A stretch of DNA of 64,000 nt, from assembly GCF_028389875.1 (NCBI RefSeq), contig NC_084664.1, forward strand, positions 39,256,323-39,320,322, in the 5' to 3' direction. The translations under genes were made by a program, and so were the position numbers. The notes under the pieces are model-generated. The model had not been told where the DNA came from, ran no database searches, and saw nothing but the letters and a program-made list of their open reading frames with translations. Origin of the DNA: Rhea pennata. Taxonomy: Eukaryota > Chordata > Aves > Rheiformes > Rheidae. Of the stretch, positions 24,861 to 34,669 are shown piece after piece (the first letter of the stretch is position 1; the number at the start of each line of letters is the position of its first letter).

Positions 24861-27500
24861 CTCCTTTGCACCTCTGATATTGTTTTGATGCCAGCAGCCA
24901 TGGTTCATCTCAGCCTTCAGGGCTCAAAAATGGCACTCTGTGGAGTGGTTTGTCTGTATCTCTGCCTCCAGACTGTTTTCATTTCTAAATTCAAAGTCTG
25001 ACTCCCCTGATCAGGCTATGGGATGTATCAGAACCTACTAGTGTGATAACATCAGTGCAGTGCACTGAAGGTCACCGAAGCCTCTCCATTAAGGGATGGT
25101 ATAAAGGCAAAGTCAAATGTATTCTATCATAATGAGACAAAGGATAGGATAATGTAGGGTTCATATTTTATCTACTTGTTTCATTTAATTAAATTAAAAT
25201 TTAATCTTAAAATTCATCACAAGCTACAAAATCAGTTCTAATCTCTGATACTGGAATGACATAAAATGATGAATTTATCTGGCAGTATGCACACTCAGAC
25301 TGAAACTCAGCTGGAGCTCACCAGTCTCACCATTGTCTGAAAGATACAATGAACATGGGAAGATGTTTGCACTGGCTGTGCATGGGTACAGAATTTCACC
25401 AGAGAGAACCAGCAACACTCCTATGATGAGAGATCTGTGGAAATGAGACCCATTAACCAGTTACAATTTCAATGTATTTGAAAAAACAATCTCCCCTGAG
25501 AAATGCATTTTTTTCCTAGAGAGTGTGGAATAGTTAATTCTTAACTTAAATCTTAATTCCAAAGATTATAGCAAAGTTACATTTTTTTTTAACAAATGTA
25601 TACATTGTAGGACTATATACCAAACACCATCCTCAAAAATTTTGGAGCGACCTAGGCTTCTGGTGAACTGGAATAACTTACGCTTGGAATAGGGAGCATA
25701 TCGAAAAGTTGTTGCAAACTTTTCCAAAAAAGACTATAACTGAGACCATAATAAAACATTTGCCATAAATCAGAAAAAGCCCCCAGAAGGCACTGCGGGA
25801 GTGGCTTATGGATCAGCATATTGCCAGCTTTTTATCCTGTGTCTTGTGATAGTTGGATCATTTCCTAAAGCAATAGCTCTTGCATTCAAATAAGGTAAGA
25901 ATCTTAGCTTTGACGTAAAAACAAAAAAGAACCACCACAGAAGAAAAAGAACACCCTGGTAACAAAATGAAAACCTGATCCCTAAAAGCTTCAATACCAG
26001 AGAGCAAATTAAAAACGCTCCTTTTTAATATTATGATTTTAGAGCCAATCTTAAGATCTTCAGGGGCCCAGCTCATAAAATTTTGAAAGCTTGGATCAGC
26101 AACATCAGTGAGCTAAATGAAAATTTCAATTGGAAGTGACTCAGAGAGAAAAGGAGGACAGTGAAACTAAGACTTACACCGTATTGATCATACAGTAACT
26201 GAAAATAAGAAAAGCAAACCCAAAAGATGCATAGTTAGTAACATATACAGGGCAAATATTCATGAATTAATTACTACTCCCTGTATGTAAATAAATTCCT
26301 TTTCCACTACAAGGAAGAGAGCAGACATAAAAACATAATAGGCATAAGTCAGTTGCTTCCTTCAAAAATGTTTCAATGACCCTTTACTGCAGATTTTATT
26401 TAAGTGAGGGTTCCAAGTTTACTCCTCAATTATACGGCTGCCAGCATCAATATCACAGGTACTTTGAATAATTCCCTCAGATCACCACGTACTGGCAGAG
26501 CTCCTTTCTGCTCTCTGAGGAGGAAGTAGGAATGCCAAGAATCAGGGTTCAAATTGAAAAGTGGAGAGTGTGGGTTCCCAGGGCTAGGCTTGCTTCCAAA
26601 TTGATTTGCGGATGATGTCAGCAAGCTTTTGACTCAATGACAAATCTGCACAGGTTGAGCTCAAAAGAACCCTCTGAGAACCTCACTTTCTATTTTACAT
26701 TTTAAAGGGTAGATTTCCATGCTGCAGCACATAACCTAAAGCAGAAAATACCAATTTGTTTGGGGGTTTTTGTGGTAGTGGTGTTTTCATATAGGTCATT
26801 CTTACAGTAGCTACGGTTCCTGCCTGCCAGGCTGCCTAGTGATACTGCCTGAATGGGACATCTTCAGAGCAGACTTTTGTGTATCACCTAGCACCTTCAG
26901 AGCGAGCTTTCCCTGCTTTATTGCTGTGCTCAGCAGCAGGGATAATGGCACAGCAATGATTTTCTGTGACACTAAGAGAAGCCTGTGCTGGACTGGTGAG
27001 TTGCCAGGACTTGGTATGCAAACTGAAAAGGTGATGCCAAAGAGTGGTAAGGTGTGATGACAAGTCCCTCTTCCTGTCTAATTCCTTTTGACCCACTTCC
27101 TCCCTGACCGCAAGTGACATTGTGACATCTATTTTCCAGCTTGGCACAGCTTATTTCACTTGCTGCCTTGTCACTCAAAAAGTCTGATCTCTTTCAGAGC
27201 TGATGAGCCCAGCACCTTCCACGGTTATACAGGAACCTGTGTCCTTACATCACAGCTGCTATGTAAAGCTATAGCATGTTAAGTTATCATGAAGCAGTTC
27301 CATTATAAAATGAAATCTTGTTGTATTACTCTTAAAATCCATGCACTTTTAGAGATCCCACATGTGGCAATTTAATCTGATAATAATGACACATATTCCT
27401 TGGTATTCCTTTTTAGCATACTCTATTTGGTTTTATTTAGAAGACTTGTGGAAAAACCCTTAAGATATTCTACATAGTACAAGTATGAATATGAGCATAA
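24861..27500. other. Intergenic, AT-rich
   Basis: No exon, RNA gene or recognisable transposon. ORFs under 90 codons only. Confidence 0.55.
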
Positions 27501-27533
27501 AGGGTGTTCCTGTAAATTTGATTTGTAGCATCT

Positions 27534-27550
27534 GTTGTCAGTCTGACAAC
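27534..27550. repeat. Perfect inverted repeat with one-base centre
   Basis: GTTGTCAG-T-CTGACAAC followed by CTTTTTTT. It sits about 140 bp beyond the inferred DPH3 poly(A) signal. It looks like a hairpin plus T-run, but bacterial-type termination does not apply in a vertebrate. Confidence 0.8.
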
Positions 27551-27691
27551 CTTTTTTTAAGCAAATCTGAAGAAATTCATGTATTATTACCACAGCTGCA
27601 GCAATGCAACACCATCAGAAACTCTCTGTGAGCAGTGTATAAACAGAATAAACAACAGCCCACTAAAATGCACTAGTGAGGTTTAAATATC

Positions 27692-27697
27692 TTTATT
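27692..27697 (-). terminator. DPH3: DPH3 poly(A) signal (candidate)
   Basis: AATAAA on the - strand (TTTATT on +) inside CTTTATTTAA. Confidence 0.4.
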
Positions 27698-28466
27698 TAA
27701 ATAGTCAAAATAAATATTTGCTAAGACAAATCTAACAAAAATATCACAATTTTTTTGGTTTTTGTTTTTTTGTTTTTTTAAGTACAGGGATTTTAGTAAC
27801 ATGAGTGCCACCTTCTGGTAAAGACATGAAACACTGAGTTGTGCACACTGCATTGAAAACCTCTGGCTGAAGGGTATTTTTTGATTTTTTTGTTTCTAGA
27901 AAAATAATTAGAATATTCATCTCTAACATTCAAACACTGCTGTAAAAACAAAACAATTAAAGGCAAGAATTCAATTCAAGAATTGCTTATCTCTAGTGCG
28001 CAGAGTGAAATAATCATATAAATGCTGTACAAATATTTTCCCCCAAATTTAACTTCAAGGATATCAGGTCCTAGTAAAACATCTGAATGAACATCATTTT
28101 AAATAAGTTGCAGTAGTTTGTAATTCAAGAAGTAGTCCTTGAATTAAAGTACTGTGGAGTATATCATTTAAGCTCTTTTCTACCCTAAAAAATTTCTTGT
28201 TACTAATGAACAGGGTAAAATCTGTGCATCTCCTCTCCAGGAAGTTACAATAAACACCTTTCCTGTGAACTAGAATCTACAGTTACAGTACCTAAGAAAG
28301 CAAGACTGAACTTCAGCAGATATACAACTGCAAACAGCACAAAGAATGGCAGCGTATCTTAAATTTGCCGCAACGGTTAAATCACAAAGTTGTTGTGAAA
28401 ATAAGAGTAAGCTGGAATCCACTTCACATTGCAGTTCATTTGTGGAACATTAACAGCTTTGCAGGG

Positions 28467-28495
28467 TTTTTTTTTTTGTTGTTGTTGTTGTTGTT
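28467..28495. repeat. T11 followed by (GTT)6 microsatellite
   Basis: Eleven T then six GTT units. It lies in the inferred DPH3 3' UTR; on the transcript it reads (AAC)n-A11. Confidence 0.95.
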
Positions 28496-29247
28496 AAAAA
28501 AGGCTCTCTCTGTTTCATTTCACACAACATAAAAAAGTACATTTCTACTATTTCAGATAGTCATTTGGTAACAGCTACCAAAGCTGTTTCAAAGCAACTC
28601 CAATTCAAGAAGTAAATTTGCTGCCAATCACATGTTGTACCTATTGCAGATATAAATACAACTAGATTTTCTTTGCACTAACAGGAATAAAAACAATTTA
28701 CCAACAGCACTGGTTTTATGTCTCAATTTTGCCTCACATTCTATATGCATTGGAGGGACTGTGGTCCACACCCCAGGTGATACCATACCGCACCAAAACT
28801 AATTATGCATAGCCCCATGACAGACTTTTACATTTTGTTTCCCAGTATTTCTGCTCTCAATGTCATTTCATACTTGTACATGCCCCACACAGAACCTGCT
28901 TCTTTACAGACTGAGAAACCACTGCTAGGTAAGTGTTTTAATTTTTCTGTAGGACAGCTCCGCATGCTTCTTCTATGTCCTGATCTGCAGTTGATTTGAA
29001 GCATATCCCTTGAGCCTTCTGGAATATGCATTATAATTTATAATTGCTTAAACTATACATCCCTTTTGAACAGAAGCTACTCATGTCTTGATGTCAGCAA
29101 TTTCTCTTTCAAATGATGAGGACAGCCAGTTATTGCACTTTTATCTCACAGCAGCAAGCACTTTCAGGAGGAGTGCCATGTCTCTTTCCAAAGTTGGTAT
29201 CTCCTAATTTCTTATTCTAAAGCAGCAATAGTTCCTGATGCATTCCA

Positions 29248-29313
29248 TCAGCACTTAATCAACTCCTTGTTTGCCAAAGGTTCTGCAATAACTTCGCCAC
29301 GCATGAACTGCTC
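29248..29313 (-). CDS. DPH3: DPH3 exon 3 and stop
   Basis: Too short to stand out as an ORF. Acceptor tctttag before 29,313; 21 codons ([12 protein letters not shown], then LANKELIKC) and TGA at 29,250-29,248. The phase and the NKEL-KC ending fit the family. Confidence 0.93.
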   Translation of the reverse strand, partial: EQFMRGEVIAEPLANKELIKC

Positions 29314-30121
29314 CTAAAGACAGCAAATAGGGTTTTAGCTACTTCTTATTACTTTTGAATCTCTTCTCCTTCAAAAATACCAGATAGCCATTTTGGTTTT
29401 TAGTGTAAAAAGGCAGGCAACTAACTCTCTCGCAAAATACAAAAACCATAAAATGCTTACTAGATAAGAAGAACTGCTAGGCTAGATCACAGGGCTGCTA
29501 AGAGTCAAGAGAGCAAAAATACATCTTACTATTACATCGACTGTTTCGCTTGTATCTCACCCCGCACCCACTCAAGTGGGCATGTCTGAAGGCCCGACCA
29601 CAGCAGGGCTAAGATGACCCCGGGAAGCAGCAGATGAGATAGGAGCTGCAGCCACGAAGAAGGTGCCACTGTCTCCCTGACAGCTCCGTCCCGGGTTTAC
29701 TAGCGCGTTTCAAAAGCCACCTCCGCGCTCTCCTCGGGGCGGGCAAAAGCAGGACGGGCCTGCCCGACCGAGCGCCCGGGGAGCAGGCCGCAACCCCGCT
29801 CCACAGCCCTTTCCCCGCACCCACCTGGTCGTAAATGACGCGCAGGATGAGGGAGCAGCTGGGGCAGGTGGCCACGTCCTCGCCGTTTTCCAGGTCCTCC
29901 TGCAACAGCCGCCGGGGCGGCAGAGGGTCACCGGCCCGCCGCCTGCGCGGCCCAGGGGCACGCGGGCCGGGCCCGGGGGCCTTCCCCGCCCTTCCCAGCG
30001 CTCCCGCCCTTACCCGGGTGATGAGGAAGCGGTCCCCGCAGGGGCACGGGTAGCTGTAGGTCTCAGTCTCCTCATCGTACTCGAAGTCCTCGATCTCCAC
30101 CTCGTCGTGAAACACCGACAT
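29248..30121 (-). CDS. DPH3: DPH3 (Kti11), CSL-type zinc-finger protein, complete, 3 exons
   Basis: A small electron-carrier protein needed with DPH1/DPH2 for the first step of diphthamide synthesis on eEF2. In yeast (Kti11) it is also linked to Elongator-dependent tRNA wobble-uridine modification. Exons in transcription order are 30,121-30,014, 29,899-29,825 and 29,313-29,248. They join in frame to exactly 82 aa, the family's usual length. The start [17 protein letters not shown] sits in a good Kozak context (GCCGCCATGT). The four metal-binding Cys are in CPCGD (residues 26-30) and CPSCS (48-52), all intact. Exon 2 begins [15 protein letters not shown] and exon 3 encodes [20 protein letters not shown] and a final C. 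The C-terminus differs from mammals (RGEVIAEP versus CGETVPAP as I recall) but keeps NKEL-KC. The gene shares its promoter with OXNAD1. Confidence 0.96.
29825..29899 (-). CDS. DPH3: DPH3 exon 2
   Basis: 25 codons; acceptor gttgcag, donor CAG|GTGGGT. Encodes [19 protein letters not shown] and RVIYDQ, with the second Cys pair. The intron before it is only 114 bp, a multiple of three and open in frame. Confidence 0.96.
30014..30121 (-). CDS. DPH3: DPH3 exon 1 (coding part)
   Basis: 36 codons from ATG (30,121-30,119) to FLITR; donor CGG|GTAAGG at 30,013. It contains the first zinc-binding pair, CPCGD. An in-frame ATG exists 44 codons upstream at 30,253 (see findings), but the conserved start is used here. 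Confidence 0.96.
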
Positions 30122-30192
30122 GGCGGCGCCTCGCCGGCGGGAGGGGGAGGGGGAGAGGGCGGACGCAACCGCCCCGCCGCGGCAGCGGCAGC

Positions 30193-30202
30193 GCGCATGC
30201 GC
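30193..30202. promoter_or_regulatory. NRF1 site
   Basis: GCGCATGCGC, a perfect NRF1 palindrome, 72-81 bp upstream of the DPH3 ATG. NRF1 commonly drives housekeeping and mitochondrial genes from CpG-island promoters, fitting both neighbours. Binding is inferred. Confidence 0.75.
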
Positions 30203-30249
30203 GCGGGCTGCGCGCAGCCGCCGCGCGCGGCTCCGTCCCCCTGGCGGCG

Positions 30250-30257
30250 TCACGTGA
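30250..30257. promoter_or_regulatory. E-box TCACGTGA (USF/MiT-TFE type)
   Basis: A full palindromic TCACGTGA in the promoter gap, about 50 bp from the NRF1 site. It is the consensus for USF and MITF/TFE family proteins. Function inferred from sequence and position. Confidence 0.6.
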
Positions 30258-30330
30258 TGCGGCGCCGGTAGGGGCGCTGCGGCGTGGAGCGGGGTGCTGG
30301 GGGGCGCGCAAGGCCGCTGGGGCCGCTAGG

Positions 30331-30340
30331 GGGGCGGGGC
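30331..30340. promoter_or_regulatory. GC box (Sp1-type)
   Basis: GGGGCGGGGC on the OXNAD1 side of the island. A typical element of TATA-less promoters. Confidence 0.5.
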
Positions 30341-30680
30341 GGTGGCTCTCGGCGTGCGCGCTCGCGGCCCCGCCACGCGGCGGCTCAACGGCCGCGACGG
30401 GCGCACCCGCGCCTTCCTCCCGCGCCGCCGCGGCCCTCAGGTCGGAGGCTCGCCCGGTTCCCGGTGCGTGCCCGCCTTCCCGCCCAGCGGAGGGGCACGG
30501 AGCGCGGCTCCCTGGCGGCCGAGGGGGCCCAGCAGGGCGCCGCGGCGGCCGTGCCCTTTCCCCAGCTGAGGCGGAGTGGCGGCATGGATGACCGCGTCCT
30601 GCCTCCCGTTGCCGCGCTTCGGCCAGGCGCAGGCATCTCCTCCGCCCTCCGGCCGTTTGCTTGTTAGTGCTGAGGCAAGG

Positions 30681-33600
30681 GGAAAGGCTGTTTGCGGCGA
30701 TGAGTTCTGCAGGAAAGACTGGTGTTTATTAAGCGGATCTTACCAATACGTGGTTGCTTTTTGCGCAGGGTTCCCTATCGCACTTGCTTTAGAGTCCTTG
30801 CTCTCCTCTCAAGCTCTCTCCTCTTAACTTTTGTAGTAGTTTGCTCTTCACTCTTTAGCAGGTGACTGAAAATGACTCCCATCCCTTCAGATTTAGTGTA
30901 GCGTTGTGAAAAAGAAGAGGTGCACTGATCGATTTTATCCAGGGCTAGTGGATCGGAGGCTAAGGAAAATGAATTACTTGATTTTAGTTCTAGGTGAGGA
31001 GAGGAAGGGGTCACACAGCACTAGCACTCATTCTCTCTACAGAGCAAATGGAGAAAGGTAATATTAGAGTGGCTACTTCTGAAGGGATTGGGAGAGAGAG
31101 AGAAGGAAAGAAAAGTGAGAACATCCCACCAGATTGGGTGTTTAGGAGCTGGATGAACTGAGAAAGTTACTGAGGTGACAGATGAGAGTACTTTTAAAGG
31201 CATGACTCTTGAACGTGTATATGGTAGCAGAGAACCAGGACTTATGAGCAGAGATTTTGGAATTTATTAGTTACAGAGTGAAAATTTAAACTGTTTTTAT
31301 TGTGGTTTTCAGGAGTTCAAAGTGATTGATGACAGTGTAAATCAAACAAATGACCTTGTTGGGATGACCTACTGTTCAAGAGTTATTTTTAATTAGAGTC
31401 GCAGTCTTAAAGTACTCTGTATCAACAGGATCTTTCAACCTTGACATCAAAATTGTAGCTGCTATGATAGAACTGAAGTTAACATTTGTTTTCATTATTA
31501 CATATTGCTATTTAACTATTTAACTCCCTGTTTTTTTTATGTTTTCGTATGTAGATCTGGAGATATCTGTTTCCTACAGCAGTAGCAGTGAAAATGAGGC
31601 TAACTTTAAATGGCTGTCAATCATATGGAGCCATATGATTAGGTTAAACCAAGAATGTGAAATAAACAGTCCAGAATCTTTAATGAATTTTAAAGTTAGG
31701 TCACTTATTTTACCAGCAGATGTCGCTGTGGTTAGTAGTAATTAATTACAGAATGGGTTTTGAAGGATGTGATAATTTAAAAAAAACAGAACATCGAAAG
31801 AGGATAATTAGGTCTGTATTTTCAGTCATTGGCTTTCCAAGCCTAGCGTCACTAATTCTGTTGACTTTATATGCTCAGTTTTGAGTTTGTGGTTCATAGG
31901 TAAAGTTACAGCTATTGGAATAAGCAGTTTACATAGTTAGTCCACTTGTGAAATTCCTTCGTTTTTACTTTTAGTTAAAATGGTAAAAAGCTTGAAAATA
32001 TGAACTGAAAATCACAGGAAGGACTAGAAATGGGAGCTAGACAGAGAAAACCAGAATGTAATATCTAAAAGACTCTAAATCATAATCTAATCTCATGAAT
32101 TTGTGCAACCTGAAGGATTTGCAGACTGGACATACTGATGTGTTGGAATGTGACTTCTACGTTAGATGCATACTTTGACCTGCTACAATATTTTTTGAAT
32201 TTTAATGCTTGTGTTACTAATCAGTAGCTTCTAAACATTTGCTTGTAAAAAGTATTTTGTTGAAACAGAGTCCTGCAGCAAAAACTTTTTCAAGTGATTT
32301 TTCCTACTAGTGACAGAAGATTTTTTTTTTAATATGGATTCCACATTAGAAAGTTGTAAGCTGCTCTGGAATTAAATGCTAAAAAGATACTACTAATTTT
32401 GGGTAGTTAAAAGGTGCAGGAAGTATTTCTTATGCTTGAAAGTGGGAATTTTAAGCAGTTAAAATAACTGTGTTCCATTTCTGAGCAGCCTAATTTATGA
32501 AAACTCTGTCTCTCATTTGCACAAGATTACAAACAGGACAAATTACTCATTGACCAGCCAATGCAGCTGTTGGTGAAAACCTAGAGAGTATAGGCCTGAT
32601 TAGTTTAACAAGCTGGATCATTGCCATTTCAAAGGATTCAAAATGAGAAAACATTTTGAAAATAAATTATATGCTTTAAAAGAATGCTGCAAAAGATATT
32701 TAAATGGAAGTGAAAGATTAAGAAAGCTTTAAAGAAACAAGAGACTGTATCATAGAAGTAATACAGTAATTCAATAGGTGAGGATAATAGGATTGAGAAT
32801 TAGGCTAATCCATTTTAGGGAAACAAAGGCAGCTATGTAAGCAATGAAGGAGATCTTTTGGCTCGCTGTGAACCTGTTCCTACACTTTATAAGTAAAGGA
32901 CATTTCTAGCTTGTTTTGAATATTGTTTATGGTCAGCTTACCTTCTTACCTTTCTCTGTCATAGCTCCATTTTAGAATGCAATTTTGAAACTTCACACCA
33001 TGTTTCCACTCCAGTGCATGTAAGAATCTACTTCTTGCTTAACTGTTCACAGACTGTAATTACTATATAGCATCTAACATTTGCTGTGTTGCTGTGTGTA
33101 TTTCTGTCATCACCTTCTAACTGTTCCAGAACTACCTTTCAGGAAATATGAGGGATACATGTGTTCTTAAATCAGCTTTTAAACAAAGAGCTTTATTTAA
33201 TGTTTATAAAATCTTTCAACCAGAATTTTCCCTTTACCAAAGGGAAGGGAATGCATATTCACTGTTGTTGGGTCGTCTTTCAAACGTAAATATTGTTTGA
33301 GCATTTAGAATTATAGATATGTTTGCTGGCAGAGGCTTTGGGGGGGGTCATCTAGTCAAAGATCCTGCTTCTGTTTGGAGCAGAAAAATTGCCAACCCTG
33401 GATTAGGCCAGTCCCAGGTGCAGAATTTTGCACTTCTGTGATTTCATGAGGTTTCAGTTGCCCTGTCCTGCAGTTTCTCAACATCCCTTTGAAGTAAAGC
33501 TCTACCAATTCAGCATGTCGGCCACCTATCTAATTTAGTATCCTCTACAAGTTTGCTGAAGGTACTGATGAAGTTGTTGAACAATGTCAGCCCTAGGGTA

Positions 33601-34506
33601 CTCCTGCTGTTACTAGCCTTTGAGCTTGTCTGGCCAGCCAGTTTTCAACCACTCCAAAAGTCTATTCATCTGACTTGTTACTTCCTCGGCTTCCTAATGA
33701 GTATACTGTGGGACATGGTGTCAAAAGCTGTAGTAAAGTCAAGCTGTATTGCATTCACTGGTGGTGCCTTACGTGCATGGTCAGACCTTTCATCACAGTA
33801 GATGGTCAGGTTTGTCGAGCATGATTTGGTAATTCCTTGATAAATCCATGTTGACTCTCCCTGATTAGTTTCTTGTTGTTCACACAGGTTCCAAGACAAC
33901 ATGCACTAAGATTTTCTCAGGGATAGAGGTGATGCTGTCTGGCCCTGGGTCCTGTTTCTTACCTCTCTTAAAAATGGCCATGCATTAGTCTCTTTCCAGT
34001 TAGTTGAGAATTTTCCTCGATTACCATCATTTTTTCATAGGTGATAGACAGTGGTCTCACAAGTGTATCTTGTCTTCTAGTACCCTTGAGCATATCCCAT
34101 CTAGTTTCGTGTATTTGAACACATCCAGTTCCTCAAAGTAGTCCCTAAACTGTTGCTGCTCCACTCTTGGCTGTCCCTTTCCTTCCCAAAAACTGCTGGT
34201 ACAAGCAGAGATTTGGGAGCAGACTTTGCCTTTGAAGGCTGAGGCAAGAATTGTGGCATTCTGCAATTTTTTACATATCATCTGTGACTAGGTTATCTTC
34301 CCCTTCAAACAATGGATGCATATTTTCCCTTTATTATCTTATGCTACAGTCATACTTGTAAAATTCCTTCTTGTTACCCTACCTGTTTTCCACTAATCTT
34401 AGTTCCAGCTGAGCTTCGACCTTTCTGTTTTCTGGGAAATAAAGGGTGAAAACAAGCTGTGTCAAACAGTGGGTATTTTTAATAAATATTTATATGGATT
34501 TTTCAG
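30681..34506 (+). other. OXNAD1: OXNAD1 5' intron(s)
   Basis: Between the CpG island and the first coding exon. A non-coding first exon must lie in the island; GTGCGT after 30,460 is one possible donor, but I cannot place it reliably. Apart from the CR1 remnant listed separately (33.3-34.5 kb) the stretch is AT-rich with no recognisable exon. Confidence 0.6.
33310..34470 (-). mobile_element. Degraded CR1-type LINE
   Basis: On the - strand the segment keeps traces of the CR1 reverse transcriptase: AIQLDFTTAFDTMSHSILI near 33,700-33,760 aligns with the CR1 motif-A pattern LDFSKAFDTVSHNILL. The far end on + reads GGGTCATCTAGTCAAAGATC, like a CR1 3' tail. Many stops and frameshifts show it is old. 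The outer boundaries are approximate. Confidence 0.75.
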
Positions 34507-34669
34507 GAGCTGGTAATTCTGAAGAAAACCTGTTCATCATGGCCTGTGCTGCTGTTTCTGTGGGTTTTACTATTCCTCAGTTACTGAGAGGTACTAGCAG
34601 GATTTTTCCCACTCATTCTGCATTGGTGGTATTGAGGCACTCTGCTTTTTGTTACTGCACAGTGAACAG
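34507..34669 (+). CDS. OXNAD1: OXNAD1 first coding exon (coding from 34,539)
   Basis: Acceptor tttttcag before 34,507; donor ACAG|GTAGGT after 34,669. The first 32 bases are 5' UTR if ATG 34,539 is the start; there is no in-frame ATG before it within the exon. Encodes [18 protein letters not shown] and the rest of the likely presequence. Confidence 0.88.

Larger units (their letters stand above)
27670..29247 (-). other. DPH3: DPH3 3' UTR (inferred)
   Basis: From the DPH3 stop codon to the first good AATAAA on the - strand is about 1.55 kb of AT-rich sequence with no coding signal. It is called a 3' UTR because the family gene has a long 3' UTR in mammals and no nearer strong signal was noticed. 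An alternative, shorter end is possible. Confidence 0.45.
29690..30680. promoter_or_regulatory. CpG island, bidirectional DPH3/OXNAD1 promoter
   Basis: Very GC-rich with dense CpG, in sharp contrast to flanks on both sides. It covers DPH3 exons 1-2 and the region upstream of OXNAD1, which point away from each other. No TATA box was seen. Head-to-head genes sharing a CpG island is also the arrangement known in mammals for this pair. Confidence 0.85.

Noticed and set aside
30284-30667. 127-codon Arg/Pro/Ala-rich ORF in the CpG island (+ strand)
   Set aside because: Composition-driven frame in the bidirectional promoter. It is not part of the OXNAD1 protein, whose conserved start is at 34,539.
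31539-31745. Possible extra OXNAD1 exon after the T-rich tract and tag at about 31,553
   Set aside because: The translation has no similarity to the OXNAD1 N-terminus and no convincing donor; the coding start is explained without it.
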